Source: G963676095 sp963676095 (GTDB lineage: Bacteria > Bacteroidota > Bacteroidia > Bacteroidales > Prolixibacteraceae). From it: a stretch of 64,000 nt of DNA. Below the pieces are notes generated by a model, which was given only the letters and a program-made list of their open reading frames with translations, made no database searches and was not told where the DNA came from. A program made the position numbers and the translations under genes. Positions 26,798-36,378 of the stretch are shown here, piece after piece (the stretch's first letter is position 1; each line of letters begins with the position of its first letter). Location of the stretch: NCBI GenBank assembly GCA_963676095.1, contig OY781040.1, positions 1,364,001-1,428,000 on the forward strand, in the 5' to 3' direction.

Positions 26798-27670
26798 GTG
26801 AGAATTGTCATTTTATCCCGTGATACGCATCTCTATTCAACGATGCGCCTGGTTGAAGCAGGAGAAAAAAGAGGCCATGAAATGCTGGTCGTTGACCACT
26901 CAAAATGTGACCTCGTCATTGAGAAGAAGAAGCCGGCAATCATATATAAAGGAAATATGCTCGAAAGAATCGATGCAGTTATTCCGCGGATCGGGGCTTC
27001 AGTCACCTTTTACGGAACAGCTGTCGTTCGTCAGTTCGAAATGATGAAAGTTTTTACGGCGATCGAATCGCAGGCACTGGTCCGTTCCAGGGACAAATTG
27101 CGTAGCCTCCAGATCCTAAGCCGTGCAGGGCTCGGGCTACCCAAAACCGTTTTTTCCAATTATTCCAGAAATGTTAAAGATATCGTAAAAAGCGCCGGCG
27201 GGGCCCCCGTGGTCATCAAGCTGCTGGAAGGGACCCAGGGACTGGGGGTTGTTCTGGCTGAAACAGACAATGCAGCAGAATCAGTCATCGAAGCATTCAA
27301 TGGACTAAAAGCCCGTGTTATTGTGCAGGAATTTATCGCGGAGGCCAGGGGAACTGACATCCGGGCTTTCGTAGTCGACGGCGTTGTCGTCGGGGCAATG
27401 AAGCGGCAGGGAAAACAAGGGGAATTCCGTTCAAACCTCCACCGGGGCGGAACAGCCACCGTTGTAGAACTTTCGGAAGAAGAAGAAAATGCTGCACTAA
27501 AAGCAGCCCGCGTAATGGGACTAGGTATTGCCGGGGTGGATATATTGCCCTCGAACCATGGTCCCCTTATCCTGGAAGTAAACTCATCGCCGGGGCTGGA
27601 AGGAATAGAGTCTGCGACAGGGAAAGATATTGCCAACAGCATCATCCGTTTTGTCGAACGGAATATCTGA
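26798..27670 (+). CDS. rimK: RimK-family ATP-grasp alpha-L-glutamate ligase
   Basis: 290 residues. MRIVILSRDTHLYSTMRLVEA starts like E. coli RimK and argues for the GTG at 26798; a TTG at 26792 would add two residues. The ATP-grasp fold shows VVIKLLEGTQGLGVVLAE, MKRQGKQGEFRSNLHRGG, and the metal-binding EVNSSPGLEG. E. coli RimK adds glutamates to the C-terminus of ribosomal protein S6. The neighbours (RimB-like protease before, aspartoacylase-like hydrolase after) form a cluster for adding and removing such tails; this is inference from known RimABK biology and position. Confidence 0.9.
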   Translation: MRIVILSRDTHLYSTMRLVEAGEKRGHEMLVVDHSKCDLVIEKKKPAIIYKGNMLERIDAVIPRIGASVTFYGTAVVRQFEMMKVFTAIESQALVRSRDKLRSLQILSRAGLGLPKTVFSNYSRNVKDIVKSAGGAPVVIKLLEGTQGLGVVLAETDNAAESVIEAFNGLKARVIVQEFIAEARGTDIRAFVVDGVVVGAMKRQGKQGEFRSNLHRGGTATVVELSEEEENAALKAARVMGLGIAGVDILPSNHGPLILEVNSSPGLEGIESATGKDIANSIIRFVERNI

Positions 27671-27756
27671 CCGGAACTATTTATAAATTTGTAATATTGC
27701 TGTTTACCCGACAAATGGCATGATATTATCTTATCTTTATTCCTCAAAAACAGTTT

Positions 27757-28719
27757 ATGAAGGATCTCAAGCCATTTACAATCTTAGGAACGCCGATCAA
27801 ACCCGGGAAGAAAGCGATTATTAACCTCGACATTGCGAGACTTCATACCCATAATAAAGTAGAAGTGCCGGTTATTGTTCAAAGGGGAAAAAAGGACGGT
27901 CCTGTTTTGTTGCTTATCGGGGCTATTCACGGTAATGAAATTAACGGGGTCGAGATTATACGGAACCTTATTGCAAAAAAGCTGAATAAACCGGAATGTG
28001 GCATAACGATTTGCATTCCGGTGCTGAATGTACTCGGGTTCCTCAATCAAACACGGGATTTCCCTGACGGGAAAGATCTTAACCGGATTTTCCCGGGTTC
28101 GAAGAGAGGGTCTCTTGCCAGTATTTTTGCGTTCCTTTTAATGACCAAAATAATTCCATACGTCGATTATTGCGTGGATTTCCACTCAGGAGGGGCAGAC
28201 CGCTTCAATAGTTCCCAGATCCGGATCAGTAAGGGGAACCAGGAACTTCTGGAACTGGCAACAATATTTAATCCCCGTTTTGTTGTGTATGCTCCCGACC
28301 GGGAGAAATCGTTCCGGCAGGTTGCTACGAAAATGGGGAAAAAAGTGATCGTTTTCGAGGGGGGAAAGTCACTCGATATTCATAACCGCATTACCACCAG
28401 GGGAACCAACGGAATTATGAAACTGATGCATTACCTGGGTATGCGCGATTTTTCAAAAGAACTGGAAAATGTATCGAACCCCGAATCGATCCTGATCAGG
28501 GAATCGGCATGGATCAGGGCCAAACACGGAGGCTTGTTCAGATTTCACGTAAAAGACGGGGCTAAGGTTGAAAAAGGAGATATCATCGGAAGTATTTCAG
28601 ATCCTTACGGACAGTTTGAACATCTGGTAAGGATACCATCCCCGGGATACATTATCGGATTAAACCATGCCCCTTTCGTTTACAGGGGAGACGCCCTGAT
28701 CCATCTGGGGAAAATATAG
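27757..28719 (+). CDS. Succinylglutamate desuccinylase/aspartoacylase family protein
   Basis: 320 residues. It is a zinc deacylase of the M14-like family: HGNE (H58, E61) and the later DFHSGG (H143) supply the zinc ligands, and KVIVFEGGKS carries the likely catalytic Glu. The C-terminus has a small beta domain (KHGGLFRFHVKDGAKVEKGDIIG) like a biotinyl-lipoyl fold. Members cleave N-acyl-amino acids; the true substrate here is unknown. It lies 86 bases after rimK on the same strand. A role in trimming glutamyl or acyl-glutamate groups made by RimK is inference. It is not part of an arginine-catabolic (ast) cluster. Confidence 0.82.
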   Translation: MKDLKPFTILGTPIKPGKKAIINLDIARLHTHNKVEVPVIVQRGKKDGPVLLLIGAIHGNEINGVEIIRNLIAKKLNKPECGITICIPVLNVLGFLNQTRDFPDGKDLNRIFPGSKRGSLASIFAFLLMTKIIPYVDYCVDFHSGGADRFNSSQIRISKGNQELLELATIFNPRFVVYAPDREKSFRQVATKMGKKVIVFEGGKSLDIHNRITTRGTNGIMKLMHYLGMRDFSKELENVSNPESILIRESAWIRAKHGGLFRFHVKDGAKVEKGDIIGSISDPYGQFEHLVRIPSPGYIIGLNHAPFVYRGDALIHLGKI

Positions 28720-28772
28720 AAAGACTCACAGGGCCCCCCCTGCTTGCTTACAGGAAGCGACTGTCCGGGTGC

Positions 28773-28800
28773 TGCCAGGTCCTGCAAAAGCAGACTGGCA
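28773..28800. promoter_or_regulatory. Strong stem-loop downstream of the aspartoacylase-like gene
   Basis: TGCCAG/CTGGCA (28773-28778, 28795-28800) with an inner CTGC-AAAA-GCAG hairpin forms a stable structure 54 bases after the stop. No T tract follows, so it may protect the 3' end instead of terminating. The rest of the 308-base gap to purH is AT-rich, with no gene seen. Confidence 0.4.
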
Positions 28801-28995
28801 ATAAACCATATTGCACGTTTATCTTTAAAGATATGTTAATTTCCAGACTGCCTGTTCATAAAAAAACAAAATGACAATATGCTAACAACCAAATACATAG
28901 ATGTAATAGCATAAAAAAGGATGAGCATTCCCGTCTCTCTAAAAAGATTTTTTTTAAATGAGCGTTTATAAAATAAAAAAATCACCTCTTTTTAC

Positions 28996-29003
28996 TATCT
29001 TTG
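28996..29003 (+). promoter_or_regulatory. purH -7 promoter element
   Basis: TATCTTTG fits TAnnTTTG, 24 bases before the purH ATG. Confidence 0.65.
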
Positions 29004-29027
29004 TGCATCAATCTTAAAGGATTATAA

Positions 29028-30617
29028 ATGAAGGATTTAAAAAAGATCAAATCGGCACTGATCTCTGTTTATCATAAAGAAAAGTTAGATGAAATCGTAA
29101 AAAAACTGGATGAGTTAGGTATCAGCATTTATTCAACAGGGGGGACCCAATCTTTTATAGAAAGTCTCGGAATAAAAGTAACTGCAGTAGAAGAACTGAC
29201 CGGTTATCCATCTATCCTGGGAGGACGGGTGAAAACGCTTCATCCAAAAATCTTCGGAGGAATTCTCAACCGCAGGGAAAATGAAGGGGATCAAAAACAA
29301 ATAGCCCAATACGAAATACCGGAGATCGATCTGGTTATTGTCGATCTTTACCCGTTTGAAGAAACGGTGGCTTCAGGGGCTTCAGAAGAAGACATTATCG
29401 AAAAAATTGACATAGGTGGCATTGCCCTAATCAGGGGGACGGCAAAAAACTACAACGACGTGGTTATCATTTCATCCCGGTGCCAGTATGGCGCTTTCCT
29501 TCAGTTACTGGAAGAAAAAGGCGGAGAAACCAGTATTGATGACCGCAGGGGTTTTGCACGTGAAGCTTTTGCCGCATCCTCGCATTACGATTCTGCAATC
29601 TTTAATTATTTCAACAACGGGATAACCGATAAGAACAGGATCAGCCTGAACGACGGGCAGGTACTTCGTTACGGGGAAAACCCCCACCAGTCAGCAACTT
29701 TTTACAAGTTCAACAATACAGCATCAAAAGTTTCTTTGGCTAATGCCAATGTTCTGCAGGGCAAAGCCTTATCGTACAACAACCTGCTTGATGCTGATGC
29801 CGCATGGAAATCGGCAGGCGATGCCTTTCATTCTGTAACGCATATCGAAAATAAATCGGCGGTAGCAGTTATTAAGCACCTTAACCCTTGCGGACTTGCT
29901 GTCAGCAATAACGTATTGAAGTCGCTGGAACTTGCCTGGGCAGGCGATCCTGTCAGTGCATACGGGAGCATCGTCTGTTTTACCGATACCGTGACAAAAG
30001 AAGTAGCAGAATGGTTCGGAAAAAAATTCGTAGAAATCATTATCGCTCCTGCTTTTACGAAGGAAGCACTTGAAATATTAGGAAAAAAGAAAAACCTGAG
30101 ATTACTGGTTGTTCCGGTTAAACCGGAAATTACCAGTGAAAAGCTTTACCGCTCCATCAGCGGAGGAATGTTGGTACAGGACGAAGACGAAGGCATGGAT
30201 ACAGAATTCCGGAATGTCACGAAAAAACAGTTCGACCGTAAAAAAATGGAACTGACAAAATTCGGAATTACTGCCTGCAAGTTTTTAAAGAGCAACGCAA
30301 TTGCCCTTGTAACTGAAAATGCAGACGGATCCTTCTGGCTGACCGGCGCAGGTATGGGACAACCCAACAGGCTCGACAGCCTCAGACAACTGACTATCCC
30401 CAGGTTTAATATGAAGGAAGGAGTCGATATGAAAGAAGCTGTGCTGATTTCAGATGCCTTTTTCCCTTTCCGTGATAACATTGACGCGGCCAACGAATCC
30501 GGTGTCAAATATATTGTTGAACCGGGAGGAAGTATTCATGACGAAGAAGTAATCCAGGCCTGTGATGAATATGAGATTGCGATGCTTTTCACAGGGCGCC
30601 GTCATTTTAAACATTAA
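29028..30617 (+). CDS. purH: Bifunctional AICAR transformylase / IMP cyclohydrolase
   Basis: 529 residues, full length. It performs the last two steps of purine synthesis, from AICAR to IMP. The N-terminal MGS-like cyclohydrolase domain shows ALISVYHKEKL, STGGTQSFIES and GYPSILGGRVKTLHP. The C-terminal transformylase shows LRYGENPHQSA, the catalytic KHLNPCG and YGSIVCFTD. Other purine genes in the window (purE at 54.8 kb, hpt at 55.6 kb) are elsewhere, so it is not in a pur operon. mreB starts 54 bases after its stop and may share the transcript. Confidence 0.96.
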   Translation: MKDLKKIKSALISVYHKEKLDEIVKKLDELGISIYSTGGTQSFIESLGIKVTAVEELTGYPSILGGRVKTLHPKIFGGILNRRENEGDQKQIAQYEIPEIDLVIVDLYPFEETVASGASEEDIIEKIDIGGIALIRGTAKNYNDVVIISSRCQYGAFLQLLEEKGGETSIDDRRGFAREAFAASSHYDSAIFNYFNNGITDKNRISLNDGQVLRYGENPHQSATFYKFNNTASKVSLANANVLQGKALSYNNLLDADAAWKSAGDAFHSVTHIENKSAVAVIKHLNPCGLAVSNNVLKSLELAWAGDPVSAYGSIVCFTDTVTKEVAEWFGKKFVEIIIAPAFTKEALEILGKKKNLRLLVVPVKPEITSEKLYRSISGGMLVQDEDEGMDTEFRNVTKKQFDRKKMELTKFGITACKFLKSNAIALVTENADGSFWLTGAGMGQPNRLDSLRQLTIPRFNMKEGVDMKEAVLISDAFFPFRDNIDAANESGVKYIVEPGGSIHDEEVIQACDEYEIAMLFTGRRHFKH

Positions 30618-30671
30618 TTTTAACATAGAAGAATCTGTAAGCAGATCACTGAATATTTAGGAGAGTAGAAA

Positions 30672-31694
30672 ATGGGATTATTTTCATTTTTAACCCAAGA
30701 GATAGCTATTGACCTGGGAACGGCCAATACCATCATAATCCAGAATGACAAGATTGTTTTGGATGAACCATCGGTTGTTACGATTGATCTGAAAACGGAA
30801 AAACTGGTAGCCATCGGAGAGAAAGCCCGCCAGATGCAGGGTAAAACACATGCAAACCTAAAAACAATCAGGCCTCTCAGGGATGGCGTAATTGCCGACT
30901 TTAATGCAGCGGAACAGATGATCCGCGGAATGATAAAAATGATCAATCCGAAATCGAGACTGTTCTCGCCCGCACTGAAGATGGTCGTCTGTATTCCGTC
31001 AGGTTCCACAGAAGTGGAAGTCCGCGCTGTCCGCGACTCTTCGGAACATGCCGGAGGTAGGGAAGTTTATATGATATATGAACCTATGGCAGCAGCTATT
31101 GGGATCGGTTTGGATGTTGAAGCCCCCGAAGGGAACATGATTGTGGACATTGGCGGCGGTACGACAGAGATCGCTGTTATTTCCCTGGGAGGTATCGTTA
31201 CAAACAAGTCTATTCGCATTGCAGGGGATGACCTCACAGCCGATATCATGGAATATATGAGGCACCAGCATAACATTAAAATAGGGGAACGTACTGCCGA
31301 AGAAATAAAAATCAATGTCGGCTCAGCCCTTTCCCAACTGGATAATCCGCCCAACGACTATATCGTTCAGGGACCAAACCAGATGACGGCATTGCCTATC
31401 GAAGTTCCCGTTTCGTATCAGGAAATTTCGCATTGCCTGGAAAAATCGATTTCAAAAATAGAAACAGCAATCCTCAGTGCTCTTGAACAAACTCCACCCG
31501 AGTTATATGCCGATATTGTTTCTAAAGGTATTTATCTGGCCGGAGGCGGGGCCCTGCTCAGGGGACTTGATAAAAGATTATCCGACAAAATCAATATCCA
31601 GTTCCATGTAGCAGAAGATCCGTTAAGAGCGGTTGCCCGTGGTACCGGTATTGCGATAAAAAATGTTGACAAATTCTCTTTCCTGATCAGGTAA
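30672..31694 (+). CDS. mreB: Rod-shape-determining protein MreB
   Basis: 340 residues. This bacterial actin organises lateral wall synthesis. The N-terminal amphipathic MGLFSFLTQE precedes the phosphate-1 loop IDLGTANT. The phosphate-2 loop MIVDIGGGTTEIAVI, connecting motif EPMAAAIGIG and adenosine motif IYLAGGGALLRGLD are present. It heads the five-gene elongasome cluster mreB-mreC-mreD-mrdA-rodA. AGGAGAG just before the ATG is one of the few Shine-Dalgarno-like sites in the window. Confidence 0.97.
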   Translation: MGLFSFLTQEIAIDLGTANTIIIQNDKIVLDEPSVVTIDLKTEKLVAIGEKARQMQGKTHANLKTIRPLRDGVIADFNAAEQMIRGMIKMINPKSRLFSPALKMVVCIPSGSTEVEVRAVRDSSEHAGGREVYMIYEPMAAAIGIGLDVEAPEGNMIVDIGGGTTEIAVISLGGIVTNKSIRIAGDDLTADIMEYMRHQHNIKIGERTAEEIKINVGSALSQLDNPPNDYIVQGPNQMTALPIEVPVSYQEISHCLEKSISKIETAILSALEQTPPELYADIVSKGIYLAGGGALLRGLDKRLSDKINIQFHVAEDPLRAVARGTGIAIKNVDKFSFLIR

Positions 31695-31727
31695 AGCCTG
31701 ATCGGGAAAGAGATAAAACTTCCATAA

Positions 31728-32555
31728 ATGAGAAGTTTATTTCGTTTTCTGGCTAAGAATTATTTTTTCCTTCTTTTTGTTGTACTTGAAACAATATGCC
31801 TTGGCATGGTTGTCAAGTATAATAATTATCAGAAAGTGAAGTTTCTTAATTCGAGCAATGCGTTTATTGCCAAGACCTACGAAATATTTAATACTTTCTC
31901 AGGATTCTTCCATCTGCAGCAGGTCAACACAGAACTGGCCGCAGAAAATGCCAGTCTGAAAAATGAACTCGAAAAACTGGCTGCCCGTGAAGCCAAAGAA
32001 GGTTTGGACAGTATTGCCATCGACAGTGTGACTTATGCTTTTATCCCGGCGAAAGTCATTAATAATTCCGTCAACAAACAAAACAATTACATTACCTTAA
32101 ACAAAGGAAGAAAAGACGGTGTCCGTACTGACATGGGGATCATTGGTCCGGACGGGATAGTGGGCATTATTACCAATATCTCGGATCATTATTCAACAGG
32201 GCCGACTTTGCTAAATAAAAAGTGGAAGGTTTCGGCAAAAATCAAAAAAAACAATTACTTCGGATCTCTTGTCTGGGACGGGATAAACTTTCAGCATGCA
32301 AAACTCAACGAGATCCCGTTTCACGTTGATCCTGCCGTCGGCGATACAATTGTTACCAGCGGGTATTCATCCTATTTTCCTGAAGGGACCATGATCGGAC
32401 AGATCGAGAGTTTTGATCATGGAAGCGGGGATAATTTTTACGATATCACTGTTGTTCTCTCCACAAATTTCATGACCCTTTCGCATGTAGAAATCATAAA
32501 AAACTATTACGCAAACGAGCTGATCAACCTGCAAAAGCAAAATACGGATGATTAA
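31728..32555 (+). CDS. mreC: Rod-shape-determining protein MreC
   Basis: 275 residues. A cytoplasmic tip and one membrane helix (about 12-28, FFLLFVVLETICLGMVV) are followed by a coiled coil (about 65-95) and the periplasmic beta-domain. The latter has VINNSVNKQNNYITLNKG and the conserved GIIGPDGIVGIITNIS. It scaffolds PBP2 and MreD in the elongasome. It begins 33 bases after mreB and overlaps mreD by 8 bases. Confidence 0.93.
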   Translation: MRSLFRFLAKNYFFLLFVVLETICLGMVVKYNNYQKVKFLNSSNAFIAKTYEIFNTFSGFFHLQQVNTELAAENASLKNELEKLAAREAKEGLDSIAIDSVTYAFIPAKVINNSVNKQNNYITLNKGRKDGVRTDMGIIGPDGIVGIITNISDHYSTGPTLLNKKWKVSAKIKKNNYFGSLVWDGINFQHAKLNEIPFHVDPAVGDTIVTSGYSSYFPEGTMIGQIESFDHGSGDNFYDITVVLSTNFMTLSHVEIIKNYYANELINLQKQNTDD

Positions 32556-33054
32556 ATTATTTTTCAGATATTTATTTATGTGGGTAATGCTGGTACTGGT
32601 TCAGGTATTGCTGCTCAACCACATCCAGATCAGCGGATTCTTAAACCCTTACCTGTATGTCCTTTTTATTCTGTTGCTTCCTTTTGAAACGCCAAAATAT
32701 CTTTTGCTAATCATGGGATTTATAACGGGGCTCAGCATCGATGCTTTCAGCAATACGCCCGGAATCCACGCATCTGCAACAACATTCATGGCGTTCCTGA
32801 GACCTTACGTCATCGGAGTAACATCCACCCGCGACACTCCCGACATAAATACACCTCCGCGCGTAAGCCAAATGGGCCTGGCCTGGTTTTTTAAATACAC
32901 AGTCATCCTGGTAGTAGCCCATCATCTTTGTCTGTTTTTCATCGATGCCTTTTCTCTGAACGGTTTTCTTTTTACACTTTTAAGATGTATTTTGAGCTCT
33001 GTATTCACGATCATATTAGTTATTCTCAGTCAATTTTTGATCTATAAGGAGTAG
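32548..33054 (+). CDS. mreD: Rod-shape-determining protein MreD
   Basis: 168 residues, mostly about five membrane helices. LLNHIQISGFLNPYLYVLFILLLP-type spacing (visible as LYVLFILLLPFETP) and GFITGLSIDAF are typical of Bacteroidota MreD. It overlaps mreC by 8 bases and precedes mrdA by 4, consistent with translational coupling. Assignment rests on position plus topology, since MreD is weakly conserved. Confidence 0.88.
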   Translation: MIKLFFRYLFMWVMLVLVQVLLLNHIQISGFLNPYLYVLFILLLPFETPKYLLLIMGFITGLSIDAFSNTPGIHASATTFMAFLRPYVIGVTSTRDTPDINTPPRVSQMGLAWFFKYTVILVVAHHLCLFFIDAFSLNGFLFTLLRCILSSVFTIILVILSQFLIYKE

Positions 33055-33058
33055 TGCT

Positions 33059-34885
33059 GTGGACAAGTTTGCCAAAAGGAAATATATACTCGGTGCCATT
33101 TTTATATCAATCATCGTAATTTTTGTTTTAAAGCTCTTCATTCTTCAGGTAGTCGACAGTTCATACAAACAATACGCCACGCAGAACGTGCTGAGGCGGG
33201 TCATCAACTATCCGGCAAGGGGACTGGTTTACGACCGGAACGGAAAACTGCTCGTGTACAACAAAGCAGCATTCGACCTTTTAGTGACCCCGCGTGAAAT
33301 GGCGGCATTCGATACAACTGAGTTATGCAATATTTTAAAAATAGACAAAGCGGAATTAAGGGGCGAGATTAAAAAGGCCAGACACTATTCGGCCTATAAG
33401 CCATCGGTAGTGGTAAAGCAGCTGTCAATCGAGACTTACGCCTTTTTGCAGGAAAAATTATTCAAATTTCCGGGATTTTTCGTACAGGCCAGAACAATCA
33501 GGGAGTACCCCCGGAAAATTGCGGCTCATATGCTGGGATATGTTGGCGAGGTAAACCAGAAAATCATCGACAAGGATCCCTATTACACACAAGGCGACTA
33601 TATCGGGGTTACCGGACTGGAAAGGGCGTATGAAGAAGAACTCAGGGGAAAAAAAGGGGTCAACTTTTACATGGTTGACGTTCATAACCGGATAAAGGGC
33701 CCTTATCATGAAGCGAAAAGCGATACAGCGGCAGTGCTTGGAAAGAACCTGATTTCGACAATCGACGGGGACATTCAGGAATATGCAGAAAAACTGATGC
33801 AAAATAAAAGGGGAGCGGTAGTTGCCATTGAACCAAAAACCGGAGAGATCCTCTGTTTTTACAGCGGCCCGTCATACGACCCGAACCTTTTGGTTGGAAG
33901 GGAGCGAAGTAAAAACTATCAGATGCTCTTAAACGACACGCTTAAGCCGCTCAATAACCGGGCAATCTCAGCCGCCTACTCTCCCGGTTCGACTTTTAAA
34001 ACCATGAATGCCCTGATCGCGCTTCAGGAAGGGGCAATAACTCCCTTTACCAGTTTTGTCTGCAACGGGCCAGAATCCACACCGATCAGATGTACCCACT
34101 ATCACGAATCCCCGATCAGCCTTATCGGAGGGATCAGGGAATCGTGCAACCCTTACTTCTGGAATACCTTCCGGTGTATAATCGGTAAATATACTACAGC
34201 GGAAGAGGGATACAACCACTGGAGGGCCCAGCTGCTGAGTTTTGGTCTCGGGAAAAGGCTGGGAACAGAATTTTACGGGGAATCTGCCGGAAACATTCCC
34301 TTGTCCTCCTATTATGACAAGTACTTCGGCAAAGGACACTGGAACGCCCTTACCGTACGTTCTTTAGCAATTGGTCAGGGCGAAATAATACTGACGCCCT
34401 TACAAATGGCTAATATGGTCGCAGTAATCGCCAACAGGGGCTATTATATCGACCCGCACCTTGTCAGGGCTATCTCCGAGAAAGATGGAAAAACAAAAGT
34501 ACTGAAATTTAAGCGCCAGAAGTGTTCTGTCGACTCTCAGTATTTCGGGGATGTTATAGAGGGCATGCAACAGGTGGTGGATATGACAAGTACCCGTTAT
34601 ACAGCCCATGTGGACGGGATTGCTATCTGCGGAAAAACCGGAACGATACAAAACAGCAGCGGTTCTCCCCATTCGGCATTTGTTGCGTTCGCCCCAAGGG
34701 AAGATCCCAAAATTGCCATTGCCGTTTATGTCGAAAACGGAGTGTGGGGAGCGCGCCATGCAGCGCCTATCGCAAGCCTGATCATCGAAAAGTACCTGAA
34801 CGATTCGATAAACTCGCCCGCGAGAAAGGCCCTTGAGCAAAAAATGTTCGATTCAAATTTGTTAAACCCTCATCAACCGGAATAA
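33059..34885 (+). CDS. mrdA: Penicillin-binding protein 2 (elongasome transpeptidase)
   Basis: 608 residues with a GTG start. One N-terminal helix (about 9-28) is followed by the class B PBP dimerisation domain (RGLVYDRNGKLLVYNKAAFDL). The transpeptidase domain has SPGSTFK with active Ser311 and Lys314, the SCN triad at 362-364, and KTG at 526-528. It crosslinks side-wall peptidoglycan, paired with RodA glycosyltransferase encoded immediately downstream. The GTG is 4 bases after the mreD stop. Confidence 0.95.
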   Translation: MDKFAKRKYILGAIFISIIVIFVLKLFILQVVDSSYKQYATQNVLRRVINYPARGLVYDRNGKLLVYNKAAFDLLVTPREMAAFDTTELCNILKIDKAELRGEIKKARHYSAYKPSVVVKQLSIETYAFLQEKLFKFPGFFVQARTIREYPRKIAAHMLGYVGEVNQKIIDKDPYYTQGDYIGVTGLERAYEEELRGKKGVNFYMVDVHNRIKGPYHEAKSDTAAVLGKNLISTIDGDIQEYAEKLMQNKRGAVVAIEPKTGEILCFYSGPSYDPNLLVGRERSKNYQMLLNDTLKPLNNRAISAAYSPGSTFKTMNALIALQEGAITPFTSFVCNGPESTPIRCTHYHESPISLIGGIRESCNPYFWNTFRCIIGKYTTAEEGYNHWRAQLLSFGLGKRLGTEFYGESAGNIPLSSYYDKYFGKGHWNALTVRSLAIGQGEIILTPLQMANMVAVIANRGYYIDPHLVRAISEKDGKTKVLKFKRQKCSVDSQYFGDVIEGMQQVVDMTSTRYTAHVDGIAICGKTGTIQNSSGSPHSAFVAFAPREDPKIAIAVYVENGVWGARHAAPIASLIIEKYLNDSINSPARKALEQKMFDSNLLNPHQPE

Positions 34886-34886
34886 T

Positions 34887-36317
34887 ATGGCTGGCAAAAA
34901 TAATATCTGGGCAAATCTCGACTGGCTTACCATCAGCCTTTACATCCTGCTGGTTTTCCTTGGGTGGATCAATATTTACGCGGCAGTTTATAACGAAAGC
35001 CACAGCAGCATCTTCGATATGAGCCAACGATACGGGAAACAGATGGTCTGGATCGGGGCTGCATTTATCCTGGGTGCTGTTCTGGTAATGACCGACAGTA
35101 AACTTTATGTTTCCTTTGCCTATGTCTTTTATGGCATCACCATCCTCTTGCTGGTAGGGGTACTTCTTTTCGGTTCAGAGATCAAAGGTGCCCGCTCGTG
35201 GTTCCAGATAGGAGGTTTTGCCATCCAGCCAGCCGAATTTGCAAAATTTACAACAGCACTTGCGCTTGCAAGATATACCAGTTCCTATAACTTCAAAGTC
35301 TCGAATGTAAAATCGCTCCTGGCCATCGCCGCGATCATTCTCACTCCGGTGGCATTGATTTTTCTGCAAAACGACACCGGGTCGGCCCTGGTTTTCGTGA
35401 TCTTTTCCCTCGTACTATACCGCGAAGGACTGTCGGGAATATTTCTGTTCCTGGGGTTGGTCGTTGCCGTCGTGTTTATGCTGACACTGGTGTTCAATGC
35501 CATACAAACCATTCTTATCCTGACAACAGGGGCCCTCATTGCCAATCATTTCATTCAACGCTCCCAATTATACATGGGACTGAAAGCTGCCGGTATCTAC
35601 CTGTCGCTGTTTGCCTTGCTCTGGCTTGGTGATTACCTGCTAAAGCTCGATAATTCAACAACACACCTGTTACTTGCCTCCACTCTTCTGTCTTCGGTGA
35701 TCTTCGCCGGATATGCAATCAGGAACAGGATGAACCAGACATTGATGATTATTGGAATTTACATTGCCCTTGTCTTTTTTATTTTCTCTGCCGATTATGT
35801 TTTCAACAGTGTGCTCGAGCCCCATCAGCAGGACCGGATCAATGAGCTGTTGGGGATCCATTCCGATCCGCTGGGCGTAGGTTATAATGTCAACCAGTCA
35901 AAAATTGCTATCGGATCAGGGGGCTTCACCGGGAAAGGTTTTCTGAAGGGGACACAGACCAAGTTCGATTTTGTCCCGGAGCAAAGTACCGACTTTATCT
36001 TTTGTACAGTGGGAGAAGAATGGGGGTTCCTGGGAACAACGGTTGTCTTGCTCCTCTTTCTCTGGTTGCTGCTCCGGCTGGTGTATCTTTCCGAGAGGCA
36101 ACGTTCAATCTTCAGCCGCGTTTATGGATACAGTGTCGCCTGTATCCTGTTTTTCCACCTGGCGGTCAACATCGGGATGACCATCGGGCTTGCCCCTGTT
36201 ATCGGTATTCCCCTTCCATTTTTTAGTTATGGAGGATCTTCTCTCTGGTCATTTACGATCTTATTGTTTATCTTTTTAAGACTGGATGCCAGCCGTAAAG
36301 AAAAACTCAGCTTCTAG
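34887..36317 (+). CDS. rodA: SEDS glycosyltransferase RodA
   Basis: 476 residues, about 11 membrane helices. The family signatures are GARSWFQIGGFAIQPAEFAK and, near the end, GIPLPFFSYGGSS. LLGIHSDPLGVGYNVNQSKIAIGSGGF matches the RodA loop that carries the catalytic Asp-containing periplasmic region (written here only as the DPLGVGYN and SKIAIGSGG parts). It polymerises lipid II with PBP2. A middle insertion of extra helices makes it longer than E. coli RodA (370), as in other Bacteroidota. It starts 1 base after the mrdA stop and ends the operon. Confidence 0.93.
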   Translation: MAGKNNIWANLDWLTISLYILLVFLGWINIYAAVYNESHSSIFDMSQRYGKQMVWIGAAFILGAVLVMTDSKLYVSFAYVFYGITILLLVGVLLFGSEIKGARSWFQIGGFAIQPAEFAKFTTALALARYTSSYNFKVSNVKSLLAIAAIILTPVALIFLQNDTGSALVFVIFSLVLYREGLSGIFLFLGLVVAVVFMLTLVFNAIQTILILTTGALIANHFIQRSQLYMGLKAAGIYLSLFALLWLGDYLLKLDNSTTHLLLASTLLSSVIFAGYAIRNRMNQTLMIIGIYIALVFFIFSADYVFNSVLEPHQQDRINELLGIHSDPLGVGYNVNQSKIAIGSGGFTGKGFLKGTQTKFDFVPEQSTDFIFCTVGEEWGFLGTTVVLLLFLWLLLRLVYLSERQRSIFSRVYGYSVACILFFHLAVNIGMTIGLAPVIGIPLPFFSYGGSSLWSFTILLFIFLRLDASRKEKLSF

Positions 36318-36378
36318 TGTTCTGAAATGTCAGAAATCATTATGTGAGACATATTGTCCGGCACCGGGAAACAGATTA

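Noticed and set aside
30618..30671. Promoter immediately before mreB
   Set aside because: No good TAnnTTTG match was found, so co-transcription with purH or a weak promoter remains possible but was not listed.
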